Positions 1 to 9,222 of a stretch of 64,000 nt of DNA are shown here, in pieces. The position numbers were made by a program, and so were the translations under genes. Source of the DNA: Rhodanobacter thiooxydans. GTDB taxonomy: Bacteria; Pseudomonadota; Gammaproteobacteria; Xanthomonadales; Rhodanobacteraceae. The stretch covers positions 1,674,001-1,738,000 of the forward strand of contig NZ_CP127409.1 of assembly GCF_030291135.1 (NCBI RefSeq), written 5' to 3'. Each line of letters starts with the position of its first letter. The stretch's first letter is position 1. A model generated the notes under the pieces. That model was not told the DNA's origin. It saw only the letters and a program-made list of their open reading frames with translations, and made no database searches.

Positions 1-1103
1 CGATGCGTGCGGCGGGCGATGCGGGTCAGCCCTTCCGGGCCGTGGTAGACCGCGTACATGCTGGCCATCACTGCCAGCAGCACCTGCGCGGTGCAGATGT
101 TGGAAGTGGCCTTCTCGCGACGGATGTGCTGCTCGCGGGTCTGCAGGGTGAGGCGGTAGGCGGCCTTGCCTTCGGCGTCGATCGACACGCCGATCAGGCG
201 GCCCGGCATCGAGCGCTTGTACGCATCGCGGCAGGCCATGAAGGCGGCATGCGGGCCGCCGTTGCCGAACGGCACGCCGAAGCGCTGCGAGTTGCCGACC
301 ACGATGTCCGCGCCCCATTCACCGGGGGCCGCGATCAGGGTCAACGCCAGCAGGTCGGTGGCCACCGCGACCAGGCCGCCACGCGCATGCACGGCGTCGG
401 CAATCGCCCGATAATCGTTGATGCTGCCGAAGGTGTCCGGGTACTGCAGCAGCACGCCGAACGCCTCGGTGCCGGCCGCATCGCTATCGGCGCCGACCAC
501 CAGCTCGATGCCCAGCGGTTCGGCGCGCGTGCGCACCACTTCCAGCGTCTGCGGGTGCACGCCGTTCGACACGAAGAACACGTTCGACTTCGACTTGCAC
601 GAGCGCTTGGCCAGGGTCATCGCCTCGGCCGCGGCAGTGGCTTCGTCCAGCAGCGAGGCGTTGGCGATCTCCATCCCGGTGAGGTCGGCGCACATCGTCT
701 GGAAGTTGATCAGCGCCTCCATGCGGCCCTGCGAAATCTCCGCCTGGTACGGCGTGTACGCGGTGTACCAGGCCGGGTTCTCCAGGATGTTGCGCAGGAT
801 GACGTTCGGCGTGAGGGTGCCGTAGTAGCCCTGGCCGATGAAGCTGCGGAACACCTCGTTCCGGTCGGCGATGGCGCGGATCTTCGCCAGCGCCTCCTCT
901 TCGGTGACCGCCTGCGGCAACGCCAGCGGGGCGGCGGACTTGATCGAGCCGGGGACGATGGCGTCGGTCATCGACTCCAGCGAATCGTGGCCGATGACGC
1001 GCAGCATCTGCGCGATCTCGGCGTCGTCCGGGCCGATGTGGCGTTCGATGAACGCGCCGTGGTGTTCGAGGTCGCGCAGGGAAGGAGTGGGGTTGTGGCT
1101 CAT
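1..1103 (-). CDS. gcvP: Glycine dehydrogenase (decarboxylating), P protein of the glycine cleavage system; partial, 3' end outside window
   Basis: The minus frame opens at an ATG at 1103 and stays open to the window edge, giving about 367 N-terminal residues. It begins [20 protein letters not shown] and contains the family stretches [34 protein letters not shown] and [15 protein letters not shown], typical of full-length (non-split) GcvP. The enzyme is a cytoplasmic PLP protein that decarboxylates glycine and passes the aminomethyl group to lipoyl-GcvH. The PLP lysine lies in the missing C-terminal half. It is preceded on the same strand by a tandem glycine riboswitch, which supports both the identity and the start. 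Confidence 0.93.
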   Translation of the reverse strand, partial: MSHNPTPSLRDLEHHGAFIERHIGPDDAEIAQMLRVIGHDSLESMTDAIVPGSIKSAAPLALPQAVTEEEALAKIRAIADRNEVFRSFIGQGYYGTLTPNVILRNILENPAWYTAYTPYQAEISQGRMEALINFQTMCADLTGMEIANASLLDEATAAAEAMTLAKRSCKSKSNVFFVSNGVHPQTLEVVRTRAEPLGIELVVGADSDAAGTEAFGVLLQYPDTFGSINDYRAIADAVHARGGLVAVATDLLALTLIAAPGEWGADIVVGNSQRFGVPFGNGGPHAAFMACRDAYKRSMPGRLIGVSIDAEGKAAYRLTLQTREQHIRREKATSNICTAQVLLAVMASMYAVYHGPEGLTRIARRTH

Positions 1104-1147
1104 GAGTGGGCATCCGAAGACTCGCGTGCCGTGCCGCACGCGGGGCG

Positions 1148-1330
1148 CCCCTCTGTCCTTTTGCCTGAGAGTTTGGAAGCGCGCTGGCTGCGCTTCGTGC
1201 CCCTTCGGCGCCGGATTCAACCGGTCTCTCCAGAGTGTTTGCGCGTGGTGGTATGGGAGCCTGAGCGATTACGGGCGTTGCGTCTTCGGCAGCGGGCGTC
1301 CCCGGTCTGGGGCCGCCTGCTTCTCCCACC
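1148..1330 (-). promoter_or_regulatory. Tandem glycine riboswitch upstream of gcvP
   Basis: Read on the minus strand, two glycine aptamers follow each other with a linker of about 11 nt. The first (about 1330-1247) has a GGGAGA-type 5' arm, a GCCGAAGACGCAA core and a GCTCAGGCTCCCA closing arm. The second (about 1235-1148) has CTCTGGAGAGACC, GGCGCCGAAGGGGCA and AACTCTCAGGCAAAAGGAC, which are the signature blocks of the class. The 3' end is 44 nt from the gcvP start. Known members turn on glycine catabolism when glycine is high; whether control here is at transcription or translation is not evident. Confidence 0.92.
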
Positions 1331-1450
1331 ATGCGTTTACCGCGGCGATTATACAGGCGGGCGGCGCGTGTTGCTGCCTGCCTGGATGCGGTTCAGGAAC
1401 GCTCCCGCGTTATGCTCGGATGCCCCATTCCCCGGCCCACCGGAGCTCCC

Positions 1451-1855
1451 ATGATCCGTATCGGCGAAATCGACCACGTGGTGTTGCGCGCCATCGACAT
1501 CGCGGCCATGCAACGCTTCTACTGCGAGGTACTCGGCTGCCGCGAGGAACGCCGGCAGGACGAGATCGGCCTGGTGCAGCTGCGCGCCGGCGCCTCGCTG
1601 ATCGACCTGGTAGCCATCGACGGCAAGCTCGGCCGCCATGGTGGCGCCGCGCCGGGCAGGGAAGGCCACAACATGGATCACCTGTGCCTGCGCGTGGAGG
1701 ACTACGACGAGGCGGCGATCCTGGCGCACCTGCAGGCGCATGGCGTGCGCATTGGCGAGCTGGGTTCGCGCTATGGTGCGAGAGGCGAAGGCCCGTCGAT
1801 CTACCTGTACGACCCGCAGGGCAACATGATCGAGCTGAAGGGGGGATTTTCCTAA
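1451..1855 (+). CDS. VOC (glyoxalase/bleomycin-resistance fold) family protein
   Basis: A 134-residue protein starting MIRIGEIDHVVLRAIDI. The ATG at 1451 is chosen because homologues start just before the first beta strand and because the upstream extension overlaps the glycine riboswitch. Both halves of the vicinal-oxygen-chelate fold can be traced: IDHVVLRAIDIAAMQRFYCEVLG and later MDHLCLRVEDYDEAAILAHL, ending with YLYDPQGNMIELKGGF. The metal-ligand pattern (His8 near the N-terminus, the second-half His, and the terminal Glu of NMIEL) is kept. The family includes lactoylglutathione lyases, dioxygenases and resistance proteins; the substrate cannot be deduced here. Confidence 0.85.
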   Translation: MIRIGEIDHVVLRAIDIAAMQRFYCEVLGCREERRQDEIGLVQLRAGASLIDLVAIDGKLGRHGGAAPGREGHNMDHLCLRVEDYDEAAILAHLQAHGVRIGELGSRYGARGEGPSIYLYDPQGNMIELKGGFS

Positions 1856-2002
1856 AACGTTAGGAGGCTCGCTTGCAACGGCGGACAGGGCTGCAGCAGA
1901 ACGGCGCGCTGGCGCGACGGCAGTCGCGGAGGCGTGACCGGTGGTTCCCATGGCAACGCACCTGGCGCGTAGCATGGGTGCTTTGGACACGAGTGCCGGC
2001 GC

Positions 2003-3043
2003 ATGAACATCGAGACAGATCGCACCCTCCGCCCGGGCTTGACGTCCCTGATGGCCTTTGCGGTCTTGTTCGTGGCCACCCCCGCATGCAGTAGCGCGGC
2101 TGGTCCGGGCGGCCCAGGCAGCCGGTTGCCGCTGACCACGCTCGCGGAGGTGCCGTTGCCCGGCAGAGCCACGCGCTGGGACTACGCCAGCCTCGACCAA
2201 CGAAGCCATCTTCTTTTCCTGGCGCACCTGGGCGACAGCGCCGTCGTCGTGTTCGACACCGCCCAGCGCAAGGTGGTGGCGACCATTCCCGACGTCAGCT
2301 CCGTCCACGGCGTGCTGTACGTGCCAGAGCTGGATCGGGTGTATGCGTCGGCGACCGGCGCCGATGAAGTGGTCGCGATCGACGCGAAAACCTTCAAGAT
2401 CATCGCACGCGCCCCCGCGGGGGATTATCCGGACGGCATGGCCTATGCCCCGGACGTGCACAAGCTGTATGTCTCCGATGAACACGGTGGCACCGACACC
2501 GTGATCGACGTGCGGTCGAACGCCCGGGTGGCCACGATCCCGCTGGGCGGCGAGGTGGGCAACACCCAGTACGATCCGGTCACCCGGCACATTTTCGCGA
2601 ACGTGCAGACCCGCAGGCAGCTGGTGGAAATCGATCCGGCTACCGACAAGGTGATCAGCCGGATCAGCCTTCCCGGTGCCGTCGGCAATCACGGCCTCTA
2701 CATCGATGGCGCCTCACGTCTGGCCTTCATCGCCTGTGAGGACAACAGCAAGTTGCTGGTGCTGGATCTGACCAGTCGAAAGGTGCGGGCCAGCTTCGAC
2801 GTTGCCGATGATCCGGATGTCCTGGCCTTCGATGCTTCGCTCGGCTGGCTCTACGTGGCCGGTGAATCCGGCGAGGTGTCGATCTTCAAGGTCACTGGGC
2901 AGGCCGTTCGACCGATCGCTACCGCGGTGCTGGGCCCGAATGCCCACGTCGTCGCCGTGGACGGCAGCACGCACCAGGCCTATTTCCCGTTGAAGCCTAT
3001 GCTGGGCAAATCCAGGCTGCGAATCACGCAACCCCGGCTCTAG
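2003..3043 (+). CDS. Secreted YncE-like beta-propeller protein
   Basis: A 346-residue protein with an N-terminal export signal (hydrophobic LMAFAVLFVATPA, then a cysteine at residue 31 in a weak lipobox-like context). The rest is repeated 40-45 residue blades of the YVTN/YncE type: LLFLAHLGDSAVVVFDTAQRK, RVYASATGADEVVAIDAKTFK, KLYVSDEHGGTDTVIDV, HIFANVQTRRQLVEIDPATDK and so on. Such propellers act in the periplasm as binding or scaffold proteins; no enzyme activity can be inferred. It is one of three propeller genes in the first 11 kb and lies convergent to the MFS gene. Confidence 0.82.
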   Translation: MNIETDRTLRPGLTSLMAFAVLFVATPACSSAAGPGGPGSRLPLTTLAEVPLPGRATRWDYASLDQRSHLLFLAHLGDSAVVVFDTAQRKVVATIPDVSSVHGVLYVPELDRVYASATGADEVVAIDAKTFKIIARAPAGDYPDGMAYAPDVHKLYVSDEHGGTDTVIDVRSNARVATIPLGGEVGNTQYDPVTRHIFANVQTRRQLVEIDPATDKVISRISLPGAVGNHGLYIDGASRLAFIACEDNSKLLVLDLTSRKVRASFDVADDPDVLAFDASLGWLYVAGESGEVSIFKVTGQAVRPIATAVLGPNAHVVAVDGSTHQAYFPLKPMLGKSRLRITQPRL

Positions 3044-3465
3044 GCTGCTTCATCGCCCCGACCGAAAGCGCGTGAAACCCACGCGCTCCGAATTCCACGA
3101 CGCGGCGCACTTCAGGCCCGCTACTCCCTGCGATGTTCCCCCGCTTTTGAGTGGTTCTACCAGCCTGGAAGTAGCCGTCAAGACTCGCAAATGATCTTTG
3201 ACAGGCCGGCACCAACAAGGGTGGCGGAGGGCGATTAGCCTGTGTTATCGGGGTAGGGCAGTCGCGCTTTCGATCGAACCTGTTCAGGAACAGCTGCTAC
3301 CTATGCAGGGCCGCCGAGCCATCGGCACGAAGAAAGGCACCAGTCGGGGATTTCTCATTTCCATGTGTTGGGTTGAGGGAAGGTTTTCGGGTTTCCCATC
3401 TTCCATTAGGCTCGCCGTACGTAGGCGTGCATCTCCGACGTCTTCCCCAGGAAAGTCTTAAAACT
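3044..3465. other. Intergenic region with a solo repeat copy; no gene seen
   Basis: About 420 bp without a supportable coding frame. A short hairpin at 3067-3087 (arms agcgcgtg/cacgcgct) follows the propeller gene but lacks a T-run. A 26-nt sequence at 3236-3261 recurs with one mismatch at 14690-14715, and its 16-nt core gttatcggggtagggc recurs at 13509-13524 beside an IS30 transposase remnant. This suggests the tip of a vanished insertion sequence. Confidence 0.5.
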
Positions 3466-4875
3466 TCAGTGGCTGATTTCTTCCAGTGCCACACCCTTGG
3501 TCTGCGGGCCAAAAATGCCGATCATTGCAATGCCGACCACCATGGCGATTGCGATGAACATCGCCACTGCCAGCACGCCACCTGCATGGAGCAGATACCC
3601 GACGGCCAAGCCGGCAAATGCGGCCGCAATGCGGCTCCACGAATAGACGAAGCCCACCGCTCTGGAGCGTATGCGAGTCGGATAAAGCTCTGCCTGGTAG
3701 TTGTGGTACGCATACGACATCACGTTGGCCGCCAGCGTGAACACCACACCGAGCGCGATCAGCGCGACCGGGTTGTCCGCCATGGCGAAGGCCAGCATGC
3801 TCAGGCCCATCAACATCAGGCCCAGCATGATCTGCAGCTTGCGCTCGATGCGGTCGGCAAAGAGCACGCCGAGTAGCGGCCCCAGGGGATTGGCGATGGC
3901 GATGATGAAGGAGTATTCGAGGCTGTGCGTGATGGTGATGCCGCGCGCTATCAGCAGGGTCGGTACCCATGCCGCGAAGCCATAGAAGCCGATGACTTGG
4001 GCCATGTTGAATACCGACAGCATCAGAGTGCGCTTGCGGTATTGCGGCGAGAAGATCTCGCCGAAGTGCCCGCGGCCGGTCTCCTCAGCATGCGCCAGCG
4101 CAGGCGGCGGCAGCGGCTTGCCCGTCTCCGCGACCACCCGCTGCTCGATCGCCGCCATGATGGCTTCCGCCTCGTCGGTGCGACCCTGCAGGGCCAGCCA
4201 GCGCGGGCTCTCCGGAATCCCCTGCACCAGCAGCCATACCAGCACGGCGCCCATCGAGCCGATCAGCACCACCCAGCGCCAGCCGTCGATGCCCAGCGGG
4301 CTGAGGGGCACCAGCAGCCAGGCCAGCAGCGCCACCAGCGGCACCACGGCGAACGTGATGAACTGGTTGACGGAGAACGCGCGGCCACGCTCCGCACCGG
4401 GGATCAGTTCGGAGATATAGGTGTCGATGGTGACCAGCTGTACCGCGAAACCCACGCCGGCGATGAAGCGCCAGACGTTCAGCATTTCGCCGCTGTGCTG
4501 AAACGCCATGATCGCGGTGCAGGCCACGTACCACACCAGCGACCAGGTGAACACCGGCCGCCGGCCGTAGCGGTCCGCCATATGGCCGAACAGCACCACG
4601 CCCACCCACAGGCCCGCGAAGGTGCTGAAGACGAAGGTTCCGAAACCGGCGATCTTGATCGAGTCCAGGCTTGCGAAAAAGCCCAACGATTGCGATGTGA
4701 AGAGACCCGATTTCATCATGCCCGGAGCAACGTAGGCGGTGAAGAACAGGTCGTAGAACTCGAACACGCCGCCCAGCGAGATCCACAGAACGATCTTCCA
4801 TATCGTGCGCGATGGCGGCAGCCGGTCGAGGCGGGCGGCGATCCTGGCGGAGGCAATTTCAGACACGTTGTTCAC
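3466..4875 (-). CDS. MFS transporter, metabolite:H+ symporter type
   Basis: A 469-residue membrane protein with about 12 predicted hydrophobic segments. It begins with a cytosolic stretch and then WISLGGVFEFYDLFFTAYVAPG, the TM1 pattern of the MHS/AAHS branch of sugar-porter-like MFS permeases. The loop 2-3 signature appears as LFGHMADRYGRRPVF and the second-half equivalent as GVLFADRIERKLQIM. Members carry organic acids, aromatic acids, sugars or osmolytes with protons across the inner membrane; the substrate is unknown. It lies 139 nt downstream of the TBDR stop on the same strand, so outer- and inner-membrane transport of one compound is plausible. Confidence 0.85.
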   Translation of the reverse strand: MNNVSEIASARIAARLDRLPPSRTIWKIVLWISLGGVFEFYDLFFTAYVAPGMMKSGLFTSQSLGFFASLDSIKIAGFGTFVFSTFAGLWVGVVLFGHMADRYGRRPVFTWSLVWYVACTAIMAFQHSGEMLNVWRFIAGVGFAVQLVTIDTYISELIPGAERGRAFSVNQFITFAVVPLVALLAWLLVPLSPLGIDGWRWVVLIGSMGAVLVWLLVQGIPESPRWLALQGRTDEAEAIMAAIEQRVVAETGKPLPPPALAHAEETGRGHFGEIFSPQYRKRTLMLSVFNMAQVIGFYGFAAWVPTLLIARGITITHSLEYSFIIAIANPLGPLLGVLFADRIERKLQIMLGLMLMGLSMLAFAMADNPVALIALGVVFTLAANVMSYAYHNYQAELYPTRIRSRAVGFVYSWSRIAAAFAGLAVGYLLHAGGVLAVAMFIAIAMVVGIAMIGIFGPQTKGVALEEISH

Positions 4876-5014
4876 CTGTCAGCGGTGGGATTGATCCCGG
4901 TCGGGCAGTGCACGGCACCGGCGAGATCGCGGGGGAGTTCGACATCAGGATTCGACCGGAGCGAGAGGCGGAATGGAACCCGGGCGGACGCAGCGTCCGG
5001 GTCGCCTGCCATCC

Positions 5015-8002
5015 TCAGAAGGTCACCTTCACGTCTCCATAGATCAGCCGGCCGATGGGCGAGTACGTGCCGATATCGCTGGTGGTGAACTGGTTGGTGA
5101 AGGCGCGCGGGAAGATCGGTGGCATTTTGTTGTCGAGGTTGTTCACGCCAAGCGACAGCGTGATGCTCTTGTCGCTCGCCAAGCCCTCGGGCGTCCAAGT
5201 GTACGAACCGTGCAGATCCCACACGGTATAGCTCGGCACCCGGATACCCGGGAGGGTGCCGGCGGCGCCCGCGTCATTGACGTAGGAGATGTAGGTATTC
5301 GCCAGCATGAGGTCCAGGTTTCCGTAGGACCAGTCGAGCGTCGAGTAGAAGCTTGCCTTCGGCAGCGTCCCGGCGAACACGCCGATGTTGCTGGCGTTGC
5401 TGGCGTACTGCTGGTATGAGCTGCCTGCGAAGCGCTGGAACTTGTACGAGTTGAACAGCATCCCCTTGCTGGAGAACTCCCAGGTTCCGTAATGCGCCGT
5501 GGGAAGATCGTAATCCAGTCCCAGCATCCAGGAGTGCTCGATCAACACGCTCTGGTTGCGGAATTTGTCGATGACGTAGAGCTGTGAATACTTGCTCGGA
5601 TCGGGCAGGCCGGTGGCCGGATTGGTGAGGAACGCCTTCAGCGAGCCCGGGGTCCCGAAGGGATCGGTACCGCCGAGGTTGGTGAAGTTGCCCGTGCTGA
5701 CGCTGTCGAAGTAGCGCGACGCCGAACCCAACGCGTTGACCGATTGCATGATGGTGGTGAAGTCCGCGCCACCCGGGAAACCGCGCACGGTGATCGAAGA
5801 ATAGTCCGCGGTGAGCGTCAGGCCCTTGATGAAGTTCGGATGGAATTCGAAACCGATGGAGCGCGACATCGAGGTGGATGGCTTGAGCGACGGGTTGACG
5901 CCGTCTTCGCCGTTGAAGGTGTTTCCGACGGCGTATTGCGACCCGAACACGATGCCGATGAGGCGGTCGGTCACCGGGCGGGTGTCGAATGGCCCGTAGG
6001 CCTGATAAAGCGGTGGCGCGGCGAAGGACTTCGTAAAGGTGCCATGAAGCACGAGCTGGTTGTCGAAGGGCTCCCAGCGGAAGCCGAGCTTCGGCGAGTT
6101 CTTGCTGCCGGCGTCACTGTAGTGCTCGAAGCGACTGGCGGCGGTGAGGTCGAATTGGTGCAGGCCGGGGATGCCCATGCTGCTCGAGGTGATCGGGATC
6201 AACGTCTCGGCGTACACCGCGCTCACGTTGCGGCCGTGACTGAAGGGATCGGTGAACAGGCCGCCGCTCCAGTTCTGGTCGTTGCCGGCGGTGGAGCCGC
6301 TGACAGGATCGGTGACGCGACCATTCGGGTCGGCATGGCCGGAAACCTCTTCACGCCGCCAGCTGACACCGACGGCGAGGTTTACCTGCCCCGCAGGCAG
6401 CTCGAACAGTTTGCCGACGGCGTGCGCATCCCAGGAGTAGAGCTTGCTGTCGCCGTGCAGCATCTCCGTGCCGAGCACGTTGGCCAGCGCGGCCGCCGGG
6501 TTGCCGGTCACCGCGAACGGATTGAGCGCCGGCTGCAGCACGAGCGGGTTGTCGATCGAATAGCCGCCGTAGACCATGCCGTAGGCGCCGTCTGCCACCG
6601 CGTTGCCGTTGGAGTCGTATCCGCCGGCGACGGCCCGCGCCAGATTGGGCGTAAAAATCAGGTTGGTGTCGCGCTCCGTCAGCTTGCTCTCGCTGTAATC
6701 GACGCTGGTATGCCAGGTCCAGGAGTAGGGCAGGTTGCCCTTGAGTCCGAAGGAGAAGCGATAGGCATCGGTGGTGTCGAACACCTGCTTGGGTCGCGAC
6801 ATGTCGGCGAAGGTCACGCCCGTCGCGGCGGTGGTCAGCGGGTTGTAGGGCGTGCCGGCCGGAACGGTCAGCGTGACATGGGAGAAGGGTTGGCCCGCAG
6901 CCGCCCAGGCGGTTGATTGGACCTTGTTCTGCGAGATCAACAGGTCGCCGGAGGCCTCGATCTGGTCCTCGGTGAAAGGCTGCGAGGTCATGTTCACGAC
7001 GAGGTTCTTGTGCTCCTGCCGCTGCAGGAGCATGGCGTATTTGGAATAGTCGAATCCCTTGGATAGCTGTGCCGCGCTGGTGGTTGTGTAGACGCTCGGC
7101 GACAGGGCCGCGTAGCTGCCGGCGGTCGCGGCGGCGCCGGTCGGCACGGGCGGCGTGAGCAGCCCGGGCGCCAGCACGTAGTTGCCGCCAGCGACGACGC
7201 CCGGCAGGCCCGTGCCTGGAACGACGCCGTACATCGGGCTGGTGAACGAGCGTGCACTCTGGAAAAGTGGGCTGGTCCTCGCATCGCTGACGGTGGCCGT
7301 GATGTTCACCGGACCGATGTCGCCGCCGAACGTCACGTAGGCCGAGCGATCCTTGTAGCCACCGTCCGCCGCGCCGTAATGCGCGCCGACCGTCACGCCG
7401 TGGTAGTCGCGCTTGAGGATGAAGTTCACCACGCCGCCGACGGCGTCGGCACCGTAGAGCGAGGAAGCGCCGTCGGTGAGCACGTCGACCCGCTCCAGCG
7501 CGGCGGCCGGGATCTGGCTGATGTCGACGAAGTTCTTGCTGCCGCTCAGGCCGGCGACCCCATCCAGCGCCATACGCCGGCCGTTGACCAGCACCAGCGT
7601 CGGCAGGTTGCGCAGTTCGACCTGCGAGCCGCCGGCGGTGAACTGGTTGCGGTTCTGCGCGTTGCTCGCGCCCGCGTTGCTGCGGCCGGCGAAGGCGGGA
7701 ATGGCCTTGCGCAAGGCGTCGAGCATGTTGGTCGAGACACCGGTCTGGCGAAGATCGCCGGCATCGAGCGTCGTAACTGGAACGGCCGCGGCGTTCGGAT
7801 CGATCGGCAGCAAGGTGCCGGTCACTGTGACCTGGTTCAGATTGGCGACCTTGGGCGATTTGGTGGCCGTGGTGGTCGCCTGCTTTTGCTTGGTAAGCGT
7901 GCCCGCGTCTGCGCTTTGGGGCGTCGCGGCCATGGCGTGGCCGGTCAGGCCGAGGCCGATGATCAGCGCGCCGAACAGCGCCTTGCGTGGATAGTCGTGC
8001 AT
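5015..8002 (-). CDS. TonB-dependent outer-membrane receptor
   Basis: Start taken at the ATG at 8002 (MHDYPRKALFGALIIG) because GGGGGAGA sits about 8 nt upstream and a clean signal peptide follows, ending near AMAATPQ; the open frame extends further upstream without a signal sequence. The mature protein (995 residues in all) has a TonB-box-like LNQVTVTGTLLP, a plug domain (LDALRKAIPAFAGRSN, LVLVNGRRM, ERVDVLTDGASSLYGADAVGGVVNFIL) and a 22-strand-type barrel ending in a C-terminal phenylalanine (KVTF). It would import a bulky ligand using TonB energy. The plug resembles the large sugar/peptide-type Xanthomonadales TBDRs, but the ligand is not assignable. Confidence 0.92.
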   Translation of the reverse strand: MHDYPRKALFGALIIGLGLTGHAMAATPQSADAGTLTKQKQATTTATKSPKVANLNQVTVTGTLLPIDPNAAAVPVTTLDAGDLRQTGVSTNMLDALRKAIPAFAGRSNAGASNAQNRNQFTAGGSQVELRNLPTLVLVNGRRMALDGVAGLSGSKNFVDISQIPAAALERVDVLTDGASSLYGADAVGGVVNFILKRDYHGVTVGAHYGAADGGYKDRSAYVTFGGDIGPVNITATVSDARTSPLFQSARSFTSPMYGVVPGTGLPGVVAGGNYVLAPGLLTPPVPTGAAATAGSYAALSPSVYTTTSAAQLSKGFDYSKYAMLLQRQEHKNLVVNMTSQPFTEDQIEASGDLLISQNKVQSTAWAAAGQPFSHVTLTVPAGTPYNPLTTAATGVTFADMSRPKQVFDTTDAYRFSFGLKGNLPYSWTWHTSVDYSESKLTERDTNLIFTPNLARAVAGGYDSNGNAVADGAYGMVYGGYSIDNPLVLQPALNPFAVTGNPAAALANVLGTEMLHGDSKLYSWDAHAVGKLFELPAGQVNLAVGVSWRREEVSGHADPNGRVTDPVSGSTAGNDQNWSGGLFTDPFSHGRNVSAVYAETLIPITSSSMGIPGLHQFDLTAASRFEHYSDAGSKNSPKLGFRWEPFDNQLVLHGTFTKSFAAPPLYQAYGPFDTRPVTDRLIGIVFGSQYAVGNTFNGEDGVNPSLKPSTSMSRSIGFEFHPNFIKGLTLTADYSSITVRGFPGGADFTTIMQSVNALGSASRYFDSVSTGNFTNLGGTDPFGTPGSLKAFLTNPATGLPDPSKYSQLYVIDKFRNQSVLIEHSWMLGLDYDLPTAHYGTWEFSSKGMLFNSYKFQRFAGSSYQQYASNASNIGVFAGTLPKASFYSTLDWSYGNLDLMLANTYISYVNDAGAAGTLPGIRVPSYTVWDLHGSYTWTPEGLASDKSITLSLGVNNLDNKMPPIFPRAFTNQFTTSDIGTYSPIGRLIYGDVKVTF

Positions 8003-8126
8003 GTGATGTCTCCCCCAACAGTGATGTCGTGTCCAGTCCCCGGCAATTCGCGCAGCGAGCCCCATTCCTCATTCATTGATCTCCATCCCCCGGGCGCTAC
8101 GCGGCAACTGCCATTCGATGTCTGTT

Positions 8127-9212
8127 TCAGTTCTCTCGGTAGGTCAGTACGGTGAAGCTATTGTCGAAATAGAAGTTCGGATAGAACGGCGCCACCGCGG
8201 TATCTACCTTCCTTGCCGGATCGACGCCCCCCTCGGCGGCGACCAGGTAGACGCGGCCGCGCTGCGGATCGAGCGCCAGCGTGCGCGCCATCGGACGGGT
8301 GGTTACGGCCTGCTCCAGGCGGTAGCGGTCGGGGCTCTGCTGGTCGATCACCATCAGGTCGGCGTCCAGCCCGTTGGCGGCGTATATGCGGTGCGTGGCC
8401 GGATCGAACGCCACGCCGTCGTTGCCGCGGCCGATCGGCAGGCTGGCCACCACGGCGCCGCTTTCCGCGTTCAGCACGGCCAGCAGCGGCTGGTCGCTGC
8501 GGCAGCCGACAAAGATGCGCCGGCTCGCCGGGTCGTAGTCCAGTCCGGTGGGCTGGTGGCACGGCGCGGTCGGCCAGGTGGCGGTGACCGCGTGCGTGCG
8601 GGCGTCGATGCGCACCACCGCATCGCGATCGCGCTCGGCCACGAACAGGTTGCCGTGGCCGTCTGGCGCCGATGCCTCAATGTGATGGCTGGACATCGGC
8701 AGCGTCGCCACCGGCTTGCCGCTGCGGGCGTCCATGAAGGCGACTTTCCCGCTGTCGCCCATGGTGAATATCAACTGCCCGGTCACCGGCTCGAAACTGC
8801 CGGCATCGGCGTCGTTGCCGAAGTGGATGCGCCGCATCGTCTTCAGCGACTTGAGCTCGAACTCGGTGGTCGAGCCGTCACCGTTGACGGTGTAGCCCAG
8901 CCCCAGCGACGGCACCAGGATCGCCTTGTTTGCACCGGCGGAGTCGGCGATGGCGGCCACCACCTTGTGCGTCGCCACGTCGAACACGGTGACGCCGTCG
9001 TGGCGGCGGCCGATGAACAGGTACGAGCGCGCGGCGTCATAGCTGAGGTAGTCCCACGCCGGGGCCTTGCCCGGCAAGGTCACGGCCGATTGCAGCCGAT
9101 AGAAGCTGGCGGCGTGGCCGGATACCGGCAGCACCGCCAGGCACAGCAGCGCGGTCGCCATAGCCTGGAGTCCACGCTGTCGTGGGCGGCTGAACTGGGT
9201 GGACGAAGGCAT
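8127..9212 (-). CDS. Secreted YncE-like beta-propeller protein
   Basis: A 361-residue protein with a signal peptide (GLQAMATALLCLAVLPVSGHAAS) and YVTN-type blades such as SYLFIGRRHDGVTVFDVATHK, GNLFVAERDRDAVVRIDARTH, RIFVGCRSDQPLLAVLNAESG and RIYAANGLDADLMVIDQQ. It starts 10 nt after the stop of the upstream propeller-fusion gene and is followed by the TBDR gene 124 nt downstream, so the three are probably co-transcribed. It is likely periplasmic. A ligand-binding or accessory role to the receptor is inferred only from context. Confidence 0.83.
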   Translation of the reverse strand: MPSSTQFSRPRQRGLQAMATALLCLAVLPVSGHAASFYRLQSAVTLPGKAPAWDYLSYDAARSYLFIGRRHDGVTVFDVATHKVVAAIADSAGANKAILVPSLGLGYTVNGDGSTTEFELKSLKTMRRIHFGNDADAGSFEPVTGQLIFTMGDSGKVAFMDARSGKPVATLPMSSHHIEASAPDGHGNLFVAERDRDAVVRIDARTHAVTATWPTAPCHQPTGLDYDPASRRIFVGCRSDQPLLAVLNAESGAVVASLPIGRGNDGVAFDPATHRIYAANGLDADLMVIDQQSPDRYRLEQAVTTRPMARTLALDPQRGRVYLVAAEGGVDPARKVDTAVAPFYPNFYFDNSFTVLTYREN

Positions 9213-9222
9213 CGGCCGGCCC

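Noticed and set aside
484..1332. Minus-strand open frame of 282 codons over the gcvP start
   Set aside because: Out-of-frame reading across the riboswitch and gcvP; the true gcvP frame runs off the window.
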